Origin: Poa pratensis
Lineage: Eukaryota > Streptophyta > Magnoliopsida > Poales > Poaceae
NCBI GenBank assembly: GCA_947311845.1
Contig: CAMZMU010000034.1
Span: forward strand, 82,298,516 to 82,362,515
Length of the DNA stretch: 64,000 bases
Reading direction: 5' to 3'
The notes beneath the pieces are model-generated. The model was not told the DNA's origin, did no database searches, and saw nothing but the letters and a program-made list of their open reading frames with translations. Both the position numbers and the translations under genes were made by a program. Every line of letters begins with the position of its first letter. The stretch's first letter is position 1. Shown here piece by piece: positions 11,201 to 23,043 of this stretch.

Positions 11201-14200
11201 AGGATGACCTTGATGAGCGCTGGATCTACTTCAAGTTCAAATTTTGACTCCAGAGACTCCAGACCAGTGATTAGATTTTCCAGCACTGCATCGCTGTGTT
11301 GGTCAGTTAACTGGTGGCCCAAGAGAAGGCACTTCCAGGGTCCTAGCCACAACTCTTCCATGTTTCTGTTCAAAACAACGAACAATATATCAGAACAAAT
11401 GAATAATGATTATTAAAATATAATTCTATATGACAACTCAAAATTTCAATAATGTATTGACCAAGATATCGAGAGTATCGCCTTGGAACATTTACAGTTT
11501 TACACTAATACACAGAAGAAATCTTACTCCAGTATCTCATTAAGGTCGTCGTTGAGCTTCACTCTATCTGACCACCACCTTATGGTATTTGCTTGTCCAT
11601 CCTTTGGAATGTAGGTTGCACCAGAGAGGGATCTAAAGTTATCCTCAAGTAGCTTTTTGAAAGTTGGAGCCACATCATCTGTAATAGTGGTGCTCCAAGG
11701 GCACTTCCATTTCTTATCTGATGCTGTAGTTGGATTATCCAGTTCTTTGATAGGAGAGTCTCCATTATGTGCTTCTGTCAAACAATAAACATGTGAACAA
11801 AAAGTGCAAGAGACCCAATATCAACTTATAGTACAGTATGCAATCACAACAAGAAATCTACACACCTTTCGAAATAGAATCCACTGGTAGAAGCATCGTT
11901 GTAGGTTTGTTTGTTGAATCAAACCTTGAGATCAACATCCAAGCAGGAAAAAGGGAGGGGAGAAGAAGTGTTTCCCCGAGAACATTCACAAAATCACCTC
12001 CAAGCATACTAACGCACACGATCGGTACATCAGGAAGTTCATGGAAGAATTCTGTTACATGCTTTTCAAGTTGTTTCATGTCTGTTGATGAACACCTGAT
12101 ATAGAAACTGTAGTTCAGTTATAGATTTATATACACCATATGAAACAATAAATTAGCAAAACAAATATTTAAAATTTTAAACCTTCGAAATTTTGGAACT
12201 TTGTCTGTCTTGTCTGCCAAATCTCTTGCGCCACCCTAAAAACACGAAGGGGAAATCATTAGAAAAAATGAAGTCTACGACTATTTTTAATCTGGTGTGA
12301 ATTTACAAACCTTTGTATCTGTTTTTCTGGGCAATGCCTCTAAGCTTGCAAGGTAATGGCAATTAAGATATGTTCCGACAGATGTTTGGTGAAAGTATGC
12401 AGCCCAATGATTCAAAGAGAGAGATCCCTCAGAAAACAAAGGTAATTTGACCTTGGAATCTATTGTTGAGAGTAAGCATATGCATGTAAGTAGCCTGCAA
12501 ACCTACAACAGGGGAGTTGCAGTTCATCACAGGAGCCACAAAAGAAAAGAAAAAATAGCCTTATTTTAGCGGCCATTAACAAAAAGGTAGAATACATATA
12601 TGCACTAAGCATTTAAAATTACAACAGCACATGACTGAAGGATATCACGGACCTCCTGAAGAAGTGAAGGACTCTCTCCAGATAGCACAAAAGCTTTCAG
12701 CAACCACAAAACAACATCAGACATTTGTGTTTTAGAGAACCTGCAGCAATCATTCCTGCAGATAGTGGTGAAATGATGAGGGTTTAGCAAGGGTCTTGAA
12801 ATGCTATGATCTTATAGATGTGACTGATGCACAATTCGGAGTTGATGGGACAAACCTTGACTGCTCTGAAAGGAAACCCTTCAGCGTAAATAAGCTCATA
12901 CTACATAGTATTTCTGCGCGCTCTAAAGAAAGAAAATCACCAGTATCTTCATTCATGATTAGTTCAATTAAATGAGGCCCATAGGTTCTATAACAACCTT
13001 GAGGAAGAGATCTGAAATACAACAATGATATGCACTGCCAGTAGATACAATGAACTTCATGAGCTCCATGCTTTCCATCCTGAGCTCCCAAGGCTCTTGC
13101 TGCAGAAGGCAACACATCAGGACTGAACAATATGAAAGAATTAAGAAACTTAACTAATAACAACCAACATCTAGCTCAATCGCAGAAGAAATTAGATCCA
13201 CTTAAGCTAAAGGATACATACAATTCCAAGTATCACATGTAGAAATATGGAGTGTTATATTTGTGTTGTGAGGTAGTGCCTACTTGTACAACTTGCGTAG
13301 AAACTTAGGCTACTGTTTGTTTCACTGGCACAGTTGTGGTGTGGTTCAGCACACTTTTCTAACTCCATGGACCACGTTCATGGACTAATAATTTAGTTAA
13401 GCTCGCGACACTTGTGGCACCCACTGTGTTGACCACATCTTTTGTGGCAAGGCACACTTTGGCTAACTTAGTTTTGACATAGTCAAGCACCATGTCACCA
13501 AACAATGAGGTCCCTTAGCCTCCATAGCCATGTGACACCCTCAATTGTGTGTCTCATAAATGCAGTATAACACAGATTATATGGCGCATAACAGAACAGG
13601 AACCAAAACAGTACCTGTTTTTAACAGAAGCGACACACGATGGCGTCGGCGAATGCAGTCTTTTCTGAACTGCAATATATTCTCAATGCACTCAAAATTG
13701 AGTGAACTAACAAATAGGCAGTTCCAACATCCAAACATATTGCATATGTCATCTCTGTTGCGGTCAACACCATCAAAAGCAAGGTTTAGCTTACCACAGT
13801 CCAAAGCATCTATGGACAATTTGTTGCTCCAAGATATGTCATTTCTGCTATCCAGTTCAGCTAAATCTTTTTCACTTTTCACATGTGCAGTTCGCTTACT
13901 GGATTGTGTGGTTCTACTCTTTGCATGAGCTGCCAAATTCTGTTCTTTGGCTAAACGTGATGAAGTTCTGGATGCCCTCTCCACTTTAACATCCAATAGT
14001 GGAACAATTTCGGCATTCTTCAAGTTATCCCTTTCAGATTCTGATCCCACAAGTTCATCGCATTGATCCATAGGTGCCTGACTGAACAACAAACAAGGAG
14101 TACACGGCGGTAACACTCCATTCTTGGCTGCTAAGGGTTCTCTCCCATGATTAGAAGTTCCACGCTTGGTTTCTACAATACAATCCTTGTTGCGCAAGAT

Positions 14201-17200
14201 ACAACTAGTATTATTTTTATCACAGGACCCAGCAGAAAATTCCAAACCAGTGCTATTCAATTTCTCCATGGCAGATTGCGCATCAACTAATATCTCTAGA
14301 GTCAACTTGCATGTCTCGCATGAAATGAATTTACCATTTTCCCCAAGGCGGTCCTTAGCATCTTTACGCTCACGCTTTGCAGCATCCCTTAGCTGTCTCT
14401 TGCAGTATAGTTGACCTAAAACATGAGACATGATGGACAAATGAACAGAAAACAATGAAGTACTCCCTCCGTTTTTTAATATAAGATGTTTTAGCTTTTG
14501 TCCACATGCACATAAATGTATGTAGACACATTTTTGTGTGCATGTTCACTCATTTTAGTTTGCATATAGACAACATGTGTACCACCTAAAACATCTTATA
14601 TTAAAAAACGGAGGAGTAATAGATCTTCAATAGACGTGCGTACCTAACAGTGATGTAAAAACAACAGCAAAAACTGGGAATCCTTGGAAACATGATATCT
14701 CCTTTCCTGTCCGTAATAAAACTTCAGCTTCAGCACTATTGCCAATCAATTCATGCATCACAGCAACCTGAGTACATAGTGAAAAGCATGAATAATATAA
14801 GAATGTCTGTAGCCTACTTGAGGCCAGGTTTTAAACCATGGAAATGATGACGATGCTACCAACAGCCAGAGCAGTGTCAACACAATCCATCACTCGTAGG
14901 TAGGTTGGACTCATGTTACCAAGTGATAGATGGCTATGGTTGTACACATATTCCACCAACTCTTTCAATCATTTTGCAGGTACTGAAATTAACCCATGAC
15001 ACGCTATTGTTATTATACCTGTAATGTGCTTTCAAGATAACATCTAAGTACATTCCATGGGGTGAGGAAAGAATCTCTCATGCTGCTTGGCCTGGTACAA
15101 TCTGGCCAGATTTCAGCCATTGTTGGTCCCCATGCTTCAAGTGAAACAAAGCCTTGCCCACCAGAACATTGGCCTTCCCCGCTTACAAACTTCCCCAGAT
15201 TATATTTGAACTTCTTTTTTAGGAGCTTCTTGCGCAATTGGAGTGCTTCTCTTCCATATGAAATGGCCTGCAAAAATAAAACAAAGGGTGTTCTAATTAC
15301 AGGGAGGCTAAACTATAGAACAGCTCCACGGGCAAGCAAATTTCATAATAACTGGAGATTTTCCTTCAAGGTAAATTGATGAGGAAAGCCAATTACCTGG
15401 AGAACTTGTCCTCTTGACAGAAGTCTTTCTGACAAATCATAGTATATACAGCCAGCCAGATAGGTTGATTGATTACTCGAAGGAACCTGCAAAATCAAAC
15501 AGTACAAGATGCATAAAAAACGAAAAGACAATGCAAACTACGCTACTGCAACACAAGCAACAGAGCTTACTTCAGAAACCAGAGATGATGCAACTTTCTC
15601 AATCTCATCAACACTAGCACTGAAACCAAACTGAGTTCCAAAGGAGCGTTCGCATGATTGAGAAAGGAAATCAAGAGGCCACATCCGCTGGAGAAACATA
15701 GTAAGAGAAGAATAATCTCCTTTGAAACAGTTTCTCCAAAATACTGTACTGTGGCAATCAACACCAAGATGTTGTGCCACATAAGAAACAAATTTCTGGT
15801 CCATTGGGAGATGACAGCATGCATGATTAAGGCGCCCGTTGATAAATAACATGGAGAATAACTTTTCTAGGGGTAAGTTTTCTTGCTTCCATATGATTAT
15901 GATAAGCTTGCACAGCTCAAACTGAAGCTCAAAGCAGCCCTGATATAAAGTAAAAACACATGATTATCTTGCTAAAGGTCAGCAGTTGCGCCCTTGTCGA
16001 ACCTAATAAGTTTTAGCATGGCCTTACCTTCATCGCTAGCAAATCAACCAGAGAACAAAGAAGTGGTACAAGAGTTTCTGATGGCTGCTGAAAGACCACA
16101 CCAGGAGAAAACCACAAGTCAACAGCACTCCTAACATTCTCAATTACCTATTGGAAAAAACAAATAACCATGAGCAAACAAAGCAAATGCACGTTATAGC
16201 CAATATGCAAGGGCGTGATTGGTAGGCTGCATGGTGGTTGGTAGAATTGCATGGAAGTTGGTAGACAGGGAATGAGGGAACATAAAGGAATCTTGCATGT
16301 TGACTGCTGTTTGGTTATATACAAGGCCTCACGTTGTGGCCCGCACAATTCGCAAACTAGTGCCCAACCAGGCCCCGCAGGGACAGCAATCGGCCGTTTG
16401 TCCAGATGCAGGCATGCGCACAGCACAAGGAGACAAAGATTCCCTGACATCATGCTCCTCTCACATTGCATTGAGGTTGAGGACGCCGCCACAACCAAAC
16501 ACCAGCACATGCAATTCTACACCTACTTTCATGCAAACATTTACTTCCTGTTATTTGGTTGATCCTCTTAATGAGCCTGGCATGGATGCTAGCATCTGGG
16601 GGGGGGGGGGGGGCTGGCCCTGGGAGAACGAAGGACTGATGCAAGTGAGGGCAAGTAACCAATCACGCCCCAAGTGACTATACAAGCAATTCATATGAAG
16701 CAGTTACCTTGCCGCCAGGATTGGCTTCCTGGGCACAATGTGCATGCAAGCAGTATGCAATAGCCAATTCATGGATCACAACTGCATTGCCTTGAGATGA
16801 ATTCTTTAAGATGCCTCGCTGGTTAGATAGAAGAAAATGAATCTTAGATCTCCCTTGTGGTATACATAAGAAAACAAGACAGGAAGGGAGCAGCAGGGAG
16901 GGGAATGGGGGCTCACCAGTAAGGATATGGCTTTAGACAAGGAATCAAGACAGCTGCTTATGTTTTGCACCCCGGATGCACGGAGTGTACGTGCCTTCCT
17001 AACTAAAACCCTTGATCTGTCCAGATCATATTCTTTTGAACTATATATTTCATTCAAGAGAATATAAATTATTCTATTTTGCATATTTGCACAGAGCATG
17101 GGGGCACGAGATTCCATTGCTCCATATGCTAATAATTCCTGCAAAACCCAATGTACATCCAAAACACTTTGCATCAGAATGAGATCAAAATACAGATACA

Positions 17201-20200
17201 CCATCGTTAACCTTAACAAAACAGAATATGATACCTGCTCTAATATTAAGCCAATCAACTTCGTCGGCAAGGGAGATGGCTGGCCATGAGAGAGTGATAG
17301 AGAAGTGGAGCGCTATCCACACGTTGGTCATCCTCAAAATCTTTAAGGGTTATCTAAAATTTGCATAAGAAAATAAATGAAACCACATCAACAAAGTGTT
17401 TGAAGCGGGATAGTTTCTCTAGTTTTTTATGTCAATACCTTCACCCATAATTTGATCAGAACAAAACAGCTTTTGTGATAATCAGATGTGTCACCATAAC
17501 CCAACAATTTAGACAGGCTCTTCACAACAATATCTCTTATCCCTTTCGAGTCACATCTACGGAGAATGTCAACCATCTTTGCTATCCTTGCAAATGCATC
17601 CGTAATGATATCCTTCAGTCTATCATTTGGTACATCCTCGGTAATGACGTGACCTTCCGTTCTTGCTGAAGAGTACAAAAGTCTGGCGTGTGCCCATGTT
17701 GTTTGACAGCATAGTTCTAATGCCTTTGGTGCCTGAAGTGGTTACAATCCTCAGACGTATAAGAGTCCATAGTTTAAGGCAAATTTAAGTAATAGACAAG
17801 CACCTAACAAGGGTACCTCTTCAAGATTTCCGATGTTATAAAGTGTCACACCAATATTACCGATAGAAGAGATCAAAAAATTGAGCTCATCAAGCTTTAT
17901 CCATGTACTTGAAATGGCACAATTGATAGAAGACAAGCTCTTCTGCACTATGAAAGCAAAATGCATTAATAATAAGAATGGTATTAGAAAAAAGTAAATG
18001 GGTAATTTAGCAGCAATTCTCCACAAATGGAACTGGTACAGGAGAATACAGAAAGATCAAAGATGTTTATTCATAATAATTTTCACAAGCAACAAAATGA
18101 TGACACTAAGAAGTGATGCAATAACAGGCTGAATCAGAGAATTATGTGACATAATACCAGCCGTAAATGACTAAATGGTCTTCTGTTCAAACAAAGAAGA
18201 TTCAATACAAATTTAGGACAAGCGACTTAAGTACCTGGATAGCCTCGTTGGTCACAAAGGAAATTTTGCTTGCTGAAACTAGGGATCTCAATAAGGTTCC
18301 ACGTTGTTCACACAACCTCGCCTTCTCTTCTTCAGACATTTTGGTACAACTGTTACAACACAAACAAAGTACAGCTTGCAAAATCAGAAATCACTCACTT
18401 ATTGCGACACTTGTGATTTTGTGGACTTTACCTATATGCAAAAAGGCTGGAATCAATAAATTGATTCAGTGCCATTAAGACACAAGTCATATTTTCTGAA
18501 CTTGGGACTGTTTTTCCTTCAGATAAATTCTTCCAAACTGCATCTGCATGCTGCAACAGGATCTTGCAAACGAACTCCAAAGAATCCAGATATGCCACAA
18601 AATAAATATGCTCATGTGACTGAGAATAACTATAACCGTCTTTCTTATTGGGATTCACAGCGTCTGTTGGTCGACTAGCATATTTCCCCAAACTATCGCG
18701 CTGATTGGATTTGCCATCGGTGACACGGAAAACCCGGGCTAGTGTGCCGAGGCAGTGTTCAAAGTTTGTAGATTATTTTCATTCTTGAGAAAATACACTG
18801 ATAAAGTGGGGTGATCTTCGCTTTCTATTTTCCGGACACTGAAGTGTAATCCGGTAGCATAGAGATGGAGAATTGAGGCGATGGGCGAGGAAATCTATGA
18901 AAATAAATTAATCAAATGGCACTGTATGGTATGCATTACAATCAAGATAGCAATCAAGCAATGCTAAAAAAACAGTGCAGAATGTACCTCAGAAAAATAA
19001 CCACCTTGTGTATATAGTTCTGAAGCAGCAGCATGTACAACCCTATTTGAAGAAAGAAAGCTCCGAGAAAAATATGCTACAAATTCCAGGAGCTCATTTA
19101 CAGCCTTAGGTAAGTCGGCCTGAAATTTTGGCAGGATATACAACAGTTAACAGTGTACTTTGGTATAATAACACTGCCTTATAATTTTCACAGGATGGAA
19201 ATGTATTGTATAGAATTGGTACACCCAGCGCAAACAATATATGAACCTGAAGTGCACCAGAAATCTGCTTTGCGTGACTTAATTCTCATTTTTCCAAAAA
19301 TGAATTTGCATCAGTAATCACAATGAGGTAGAATGCTTCGAGATAGAGCAACATACAGAATCAGGATTATTAAACAGCATCTGCTGCTTCAAGACTTCTA
19401 GCACATTCAGTATCACCACAAAAATAAGTACCACAAGCTCACAGTAAGGTATTCATGTGTTGCACGTAACAAGTTTACATTCTGAACAAGGGTACTCTGT
19501 CTGGCGATAGAGAAGTGTAACCATAGGTAGGAAACAATAACAATGTTTAGCAAGATAGATTTACAAAGTTCAGCTATTGGAAGTGGTATTAACTTTGAAT
19601 CACACACACATATCTCCAAAACAAGGAATCACACTAATAGTAAAAAAATTGTAAAATATATGAATCATACTTCTAGCTTCACGTTCATGTGATTTTGTTC
19701 AGTCATCACTTTTACTGCTAAACTTAAGTTGCATAGAATACCACAGTGGATTATCATAATCGCGTTTGCCCAACCCACTTTTGTCATTTTAGTGTTTGTT
19801 TGACCAGATTTTGCCTACTTTGCTGTCTAATTTTCTACAGCAGGTTATTAAATAAGCACAACACATCACAGTTCAGCAACCGCAAACTGAGCATTAGTGC
19901 AGATTGATGTGCTTCTGAATTTTAATGAAAGACAATGTGTTTTATCTGCATGAATTTGCTCAGCCACAGGGAACTGAAGCTCTAGATGGTTTTAAGGAAC
20001 CAAGTCAATAAATACCGTACACGAAATTTACGATATTTGATGCAAATGATCAGTTTCTTCACTTTCTTGAGCACAATATGATAATTCAGTCTACATTAAA
20101 GAATAAGTTTGGTGTCAAAAGAGTGTAAGTCATAGCTAGGAAACAATGTTTAATAAATAAGACAGATTTACAAAGTCCAACTATTGACAAGCCTTATTCC

Positions 20201-20209
20201 ACTTTTAAT

Positions 20210-20246
<37 letters not shown>

Positions 20247-21592
20247 CTCCAAAGCAAGGAGCCCCATGAATAATTTGCATTTTGAGAATCAATTTAGAAG
20301 CCATATTTATAGCTTCACATTCATGCGGTACAGTCAAGTCACGAGTTTACTGCTAGACATCGTGCAGATTAATGTTTCTCTGAATTTTAGTGAAATACAA
20401 CATGTTCCAGCGAGATGTTACCTTGACATGTAAAACAGCAGTCTCCAACACTTTAAGCAAAAGCTTTGTGCTCCCTCCCCAACTCAAATCAACAGAAGAG
20501 CAGATCTTGCGTGCAACCTTCAACCAGAATAAACAGTAAAACCGTTAACCGACCAATATAATCAAGTCATATATGTTATGGCAATCAATTTGCTAGTGAC
20601 ACATACGGCGGGCAAGCTCAATCATCTGCGCCTCCGCACACTGCTTCAAGGTTGCAACACAGAAATCGTGCACAAGGTCATCGCCGAAGAACGAAGACTC
20701 GGCAGCCAGGAAAATGGCACAGCGGCTCAGTGCATTCACAAGCATGGTGAGATACTTCCTGCTGGAGTCCTCAGTCAGAAGCCTGCAAAGGGACAAAAAC
20801 CTCATGGTCACAATTCGTACCGACCTAACAAAAATGCAGAGTTAGTTAGCAGAGCCCGTGATCTCACCCAACCCATGCCTGGAGCTCCTTGACAAGGGCG
20901 AGAACCCGTTGGTACGGGGCGGCGTCCTTCACCTTGCCCTTGCTGGCACAGTTAGCGAGGCACACCGTGAGCTCCACCGCGAGCGTGCTGACTTCAGGGT
21001 CGGCGCCGGCCTCCCCCGCGATGGCAGCAGGGTCGGGGAGGAGGAGGGGAGCGGCACTCGCAGCACCACGGCGAGGCTTCGCTGTCGGCGGCGAGAGCGC
21101 GCGGCGGAGGGCGTCGAGAGTGGCGGCGGCCTCGGCCTCGGCGCGCGCGTACTGGCCGCGCGACTCGAGGCAGCTGACGAAGCGGCCGCGCTGGAGCAGC
21201 ACGGAGTAGGGCTTCCCGGCGAGGCAGGTGGAGATGGCGGACAGGGAGTCGAGGACGAGGCCGTAGATCTGGAGCAGCTCGTCGGCGGCGTCGGCGTCGG
21301 CGGCCGGGCTAGGGTTCGGGCGGAGGAGCGGAGGGAGGAGCTGGAGCGCGCGGCAGAGGAACGGGAGGAACCGCTTCGCAAGAGGGCGCACGGAGACCGC
21401 GTCGGGGGGCGGCGGTGGCGGCTTGGGCTGCTTCGTCGCCCTCTTCGGCGGGGGCTTGGTGGGGTTAGGGTTAGCGGCGGCGGGCAGGTGGGGGGAGAAG
21501 GGCTTGAGGTAGGCGGCGAAGCGGGAGTGGAGGCCGGCGCGGGAGGGCGGGGAGGAGAGGGCGGCGAGGAGGTCGTCGGCTGCGGCCTCCAT
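8202..21592 (-). CDS. ESP1: Separase (C50 caspase-like cysteine protease), 27 exons, with frame disruptions
   Basis: Separase cleaves the cohesin kleisin subunit (SCC1/REC8) at anaphase. Reconstructed exons, minus strand: 21592-20868, 20782-20607, 20517-20422, 19119-18988, 18894-18432, 18349-18235, 17942-17817, 17732-17439, 17353-17235, 17138-16917, 16818-16708, 16147-16028, 15939-15571, 15486-15397, 15267-15019, 14767-14644, 14415-13615, 13099-12856, 12740-12653, 12502-12311, 12235-12183, 12095-11866, 11774-11528, 11365-10975, 10049-9810, 9369-9282, 8719-8202. Together they give about 2,207 codons, close to Arabidopsis ESP (about 2,180). The catalytic His is in LYFGHGSG (exon 26). The catalytic Cys is in ALLMGCSSG (exon 27), followed by [13 protein letters not shown] and [13 protein letters not shown]. 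All introns are GT-AG and the other junctions keep phase, but exons 5 and 9 are each one base short and the exon 2/3 junction is out of phase. The gene is therefore damaged or the assembly has base errors here. Confidence 0.9.
10234..10725. mobile_element. Tourist/PIF-Harbinger MITE in a separase intron
   Basis: Terminal inverted repeats GGGCATCCACTATGTA and, on the other strand, GGGCATCAACTATGTA, flanked by the TAA target duplication typical of Tourist elements (10231-10233, 10726-10728). It is 492 bp including a nested Stowaway MITE at 10392-10514 and has no coding capacity. It lies in the intron between the exons at 10975-11365 and 9810-10049. Confidence 0.85.
10392..10514. mobile_element. 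Stowaway MITE nested in the Tourist MITE
   Basis: Near-perfect hairpin: CTACCTCCGATCCATATTAG at the left pairs with CTAATATGGATCGGAGGGAG at the right. TA duplications lie at 10390-10391 and 10515-10516. It interrupts the host MITE and is therefore younger. Confidence 0.88.
14463..14616. mobile_element. Stowaway MITE in a separase intron
   Basis: CTCCCTCCGTTTTTTAATAT pairs with ATATTAAAAAACGGAGGAG, with flanking TA (14461-14462, 14617-14618). It lies between the exons at 14644-14767 and 13615-14415, only 27 bp from the donor of the first. Confidence 0.88.
16211..16670. mobile_element. MITE with GGGCGTGATTGG ends in a separase intron
   Basis: The inverted ends GGGCGTGATTGGT are flanked by CAA on both sides (16208-16210 and 16671-16673). 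The 3-bp duplication suggests a PIF/Harbinger-type MITE, but the family is uncertain. A run of 16 G lies at 16598-16613. There is no credible protein. It sits between the separase exons at 16708-16818 and 16028-16147. Confidence 0.7.
20211..20243. repeat. (CA)n microsatellite
   Basis: About fifteen uninterrupted CA units within the 1.3-kb intron between separase exons 3 and 4. It is likely to be length-polymorphic. Confidence 0.9.
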
Positions 21593-22392
21593 CGCCGGCG
21601 GTCGGAGCGGAGCCGTGTGGTGTGGGGGATTTTTTTTTTTTTGGCCGTTTGGGCGGAGATGGGGTGGGAATGGGCGGGAAAGAGGGCAGGGTTTTCGCTA
21701 CTGTGGGCGTGGAGTAGGTCAGAACACGAAGCGTATGGCAGAAGATTGCAAATTTCAGGGCCCAAGTGGGTTTTGCCAATAGGATAAAGTATATATTTCA
21801 CTCTCAAATCTAACACATTGGATACTTTTCACCCTGAACCTGAATTTGGTATAGTTTTCACCTTGAGGTTTACCAAACCGGACAAATCATCCCCTACACC
21901 TGGTTTTGGATCAATTTAGGCGGTTTTGGAAGAATCTTGGCTGTTTTAGACGTTGACGTGGTGGTGATGTGGCATCCGACCCCACTTCTAGTCTATTCAC
22001 ATGAGCGTTGACTTGGAAAATTCTAGCAGACCAGAGCGACATCACCGTCGCCCCTCTCTTTCCCGGCCGCCGTCCACCGCTTCCCGGCCTTCGCCGCCCC
22101 TCCCCTTCCCGGCCGCCGCCGCACCTCCCCGTACCGGCCGGCGCCCCTCTAATTTCAGACCGCCGCCGCCCCTCCCCTTCCCGCTCTTGGCACGACGGCG
22201 AGGCACCACGGCGACACCATGGCGAGAACGACCCTGCTCTGCCCCAACTCCCTGAATCACTTGCACCTACAACACGCACATCCCGAAGGATGGCGACGGC
22301 GAGGTCCACCGTTGACCCGGTGGAGGTTAATTACGCGATTCGATCCCCCGTCTCTCTCTCTCTATTCCCCCTTCTCTCACCTTCTCTCACCT

Positions 22393-23040
22393 TCTCAGCC
22401 TGAAACATCGAGGTCGGCGTCGTCGTACGACGTGCTGGAGTACCTGGACTTGGAGCATGAGCAGCTGCCTCTTGCGCCATTCTCCATCACGCCGTCGTCG
22501 GGCCGTGAGCGGGCGACAGAGCGCGGGGTGCTCATCTCCTTCCCTGCCGCCTCGTCGTCCGGACAGGTGCTGCCGACGACCACGAGAAAGCAGGACAGCC
22601 GGAAACTGGGTGGCCGTGCTCCGAGACGCCCGAAACAAAGGTACGAAGTAATGTCAATTTGTTATGAGTTTTTGCAGCGATCGATCTGCCTGCAAGATAA
22701 AGCCATGATTGACAGATAGTACATGTTTTGACTATGCAGCAAGAGCAAGAAGAGCCAGGTGAAGAAGGTGGTCCGGGAGGTGCCCGTGGCCGACGGCGGC
22801 GTCTCCGGCCCCGACGACCAGTGGGCGTGGCGCAAGTACGGCCAGAAACCGATCAAGGGCTCCCCGTACCCACGGTATTCTTCGGTTAATTTTTCAGACC
22901 ATAGGCGTCCTTGACAGTTGACACCACAGCCACAAGGTTGAATGCAGAGGGTACTATAAGTGCAGCAGCCTGAAGGAGTGCACGGCGCGGAAGCTGGTGG
23001 AGCGCAGCCCAGCCAAGCCCGGCGTGCTCGTCATCATCAT
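22393..23040 (+). pseudogene. WRKY transcription factor fragment captured in the Pack-MULE
   Basis: Three coding pieces are visible: about 22393-22641, 22740-22874 and from 22948. The second ends in [25 protein letters not shown] sequence with the invariant WRKYGQK core. An intron then splits the Arg codon (CG|GTATTC ... GCAG|A), the conserved intron position of WRKY domains. The third piece gives GYYKCSSLKECTARKLVER, so the first two zinc-ligand Cys are present. The zinc-finger end (H-x-H) is lost where the reading runs into glycosyltransferase sequence. It resembles group IIe WRKYs. A functional DNA-binding domain is unlikely, but a transcript is possible. Confidence 0.85.
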
Positions 23041-23043
23041 CGT

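Noticed and set aside
19413..19619. Possible extra separase exon in the large intron 3
   Set aside because: The short hydrophobic frame has no separase similarity that I can see, and exons 3 and 4 already join in phase.
20858..21787. Long plus-strand ORF of 309 codons
   Set aside because: It is the GC-rich shadow of separase exon 1 on the opposite strand and has no domain.
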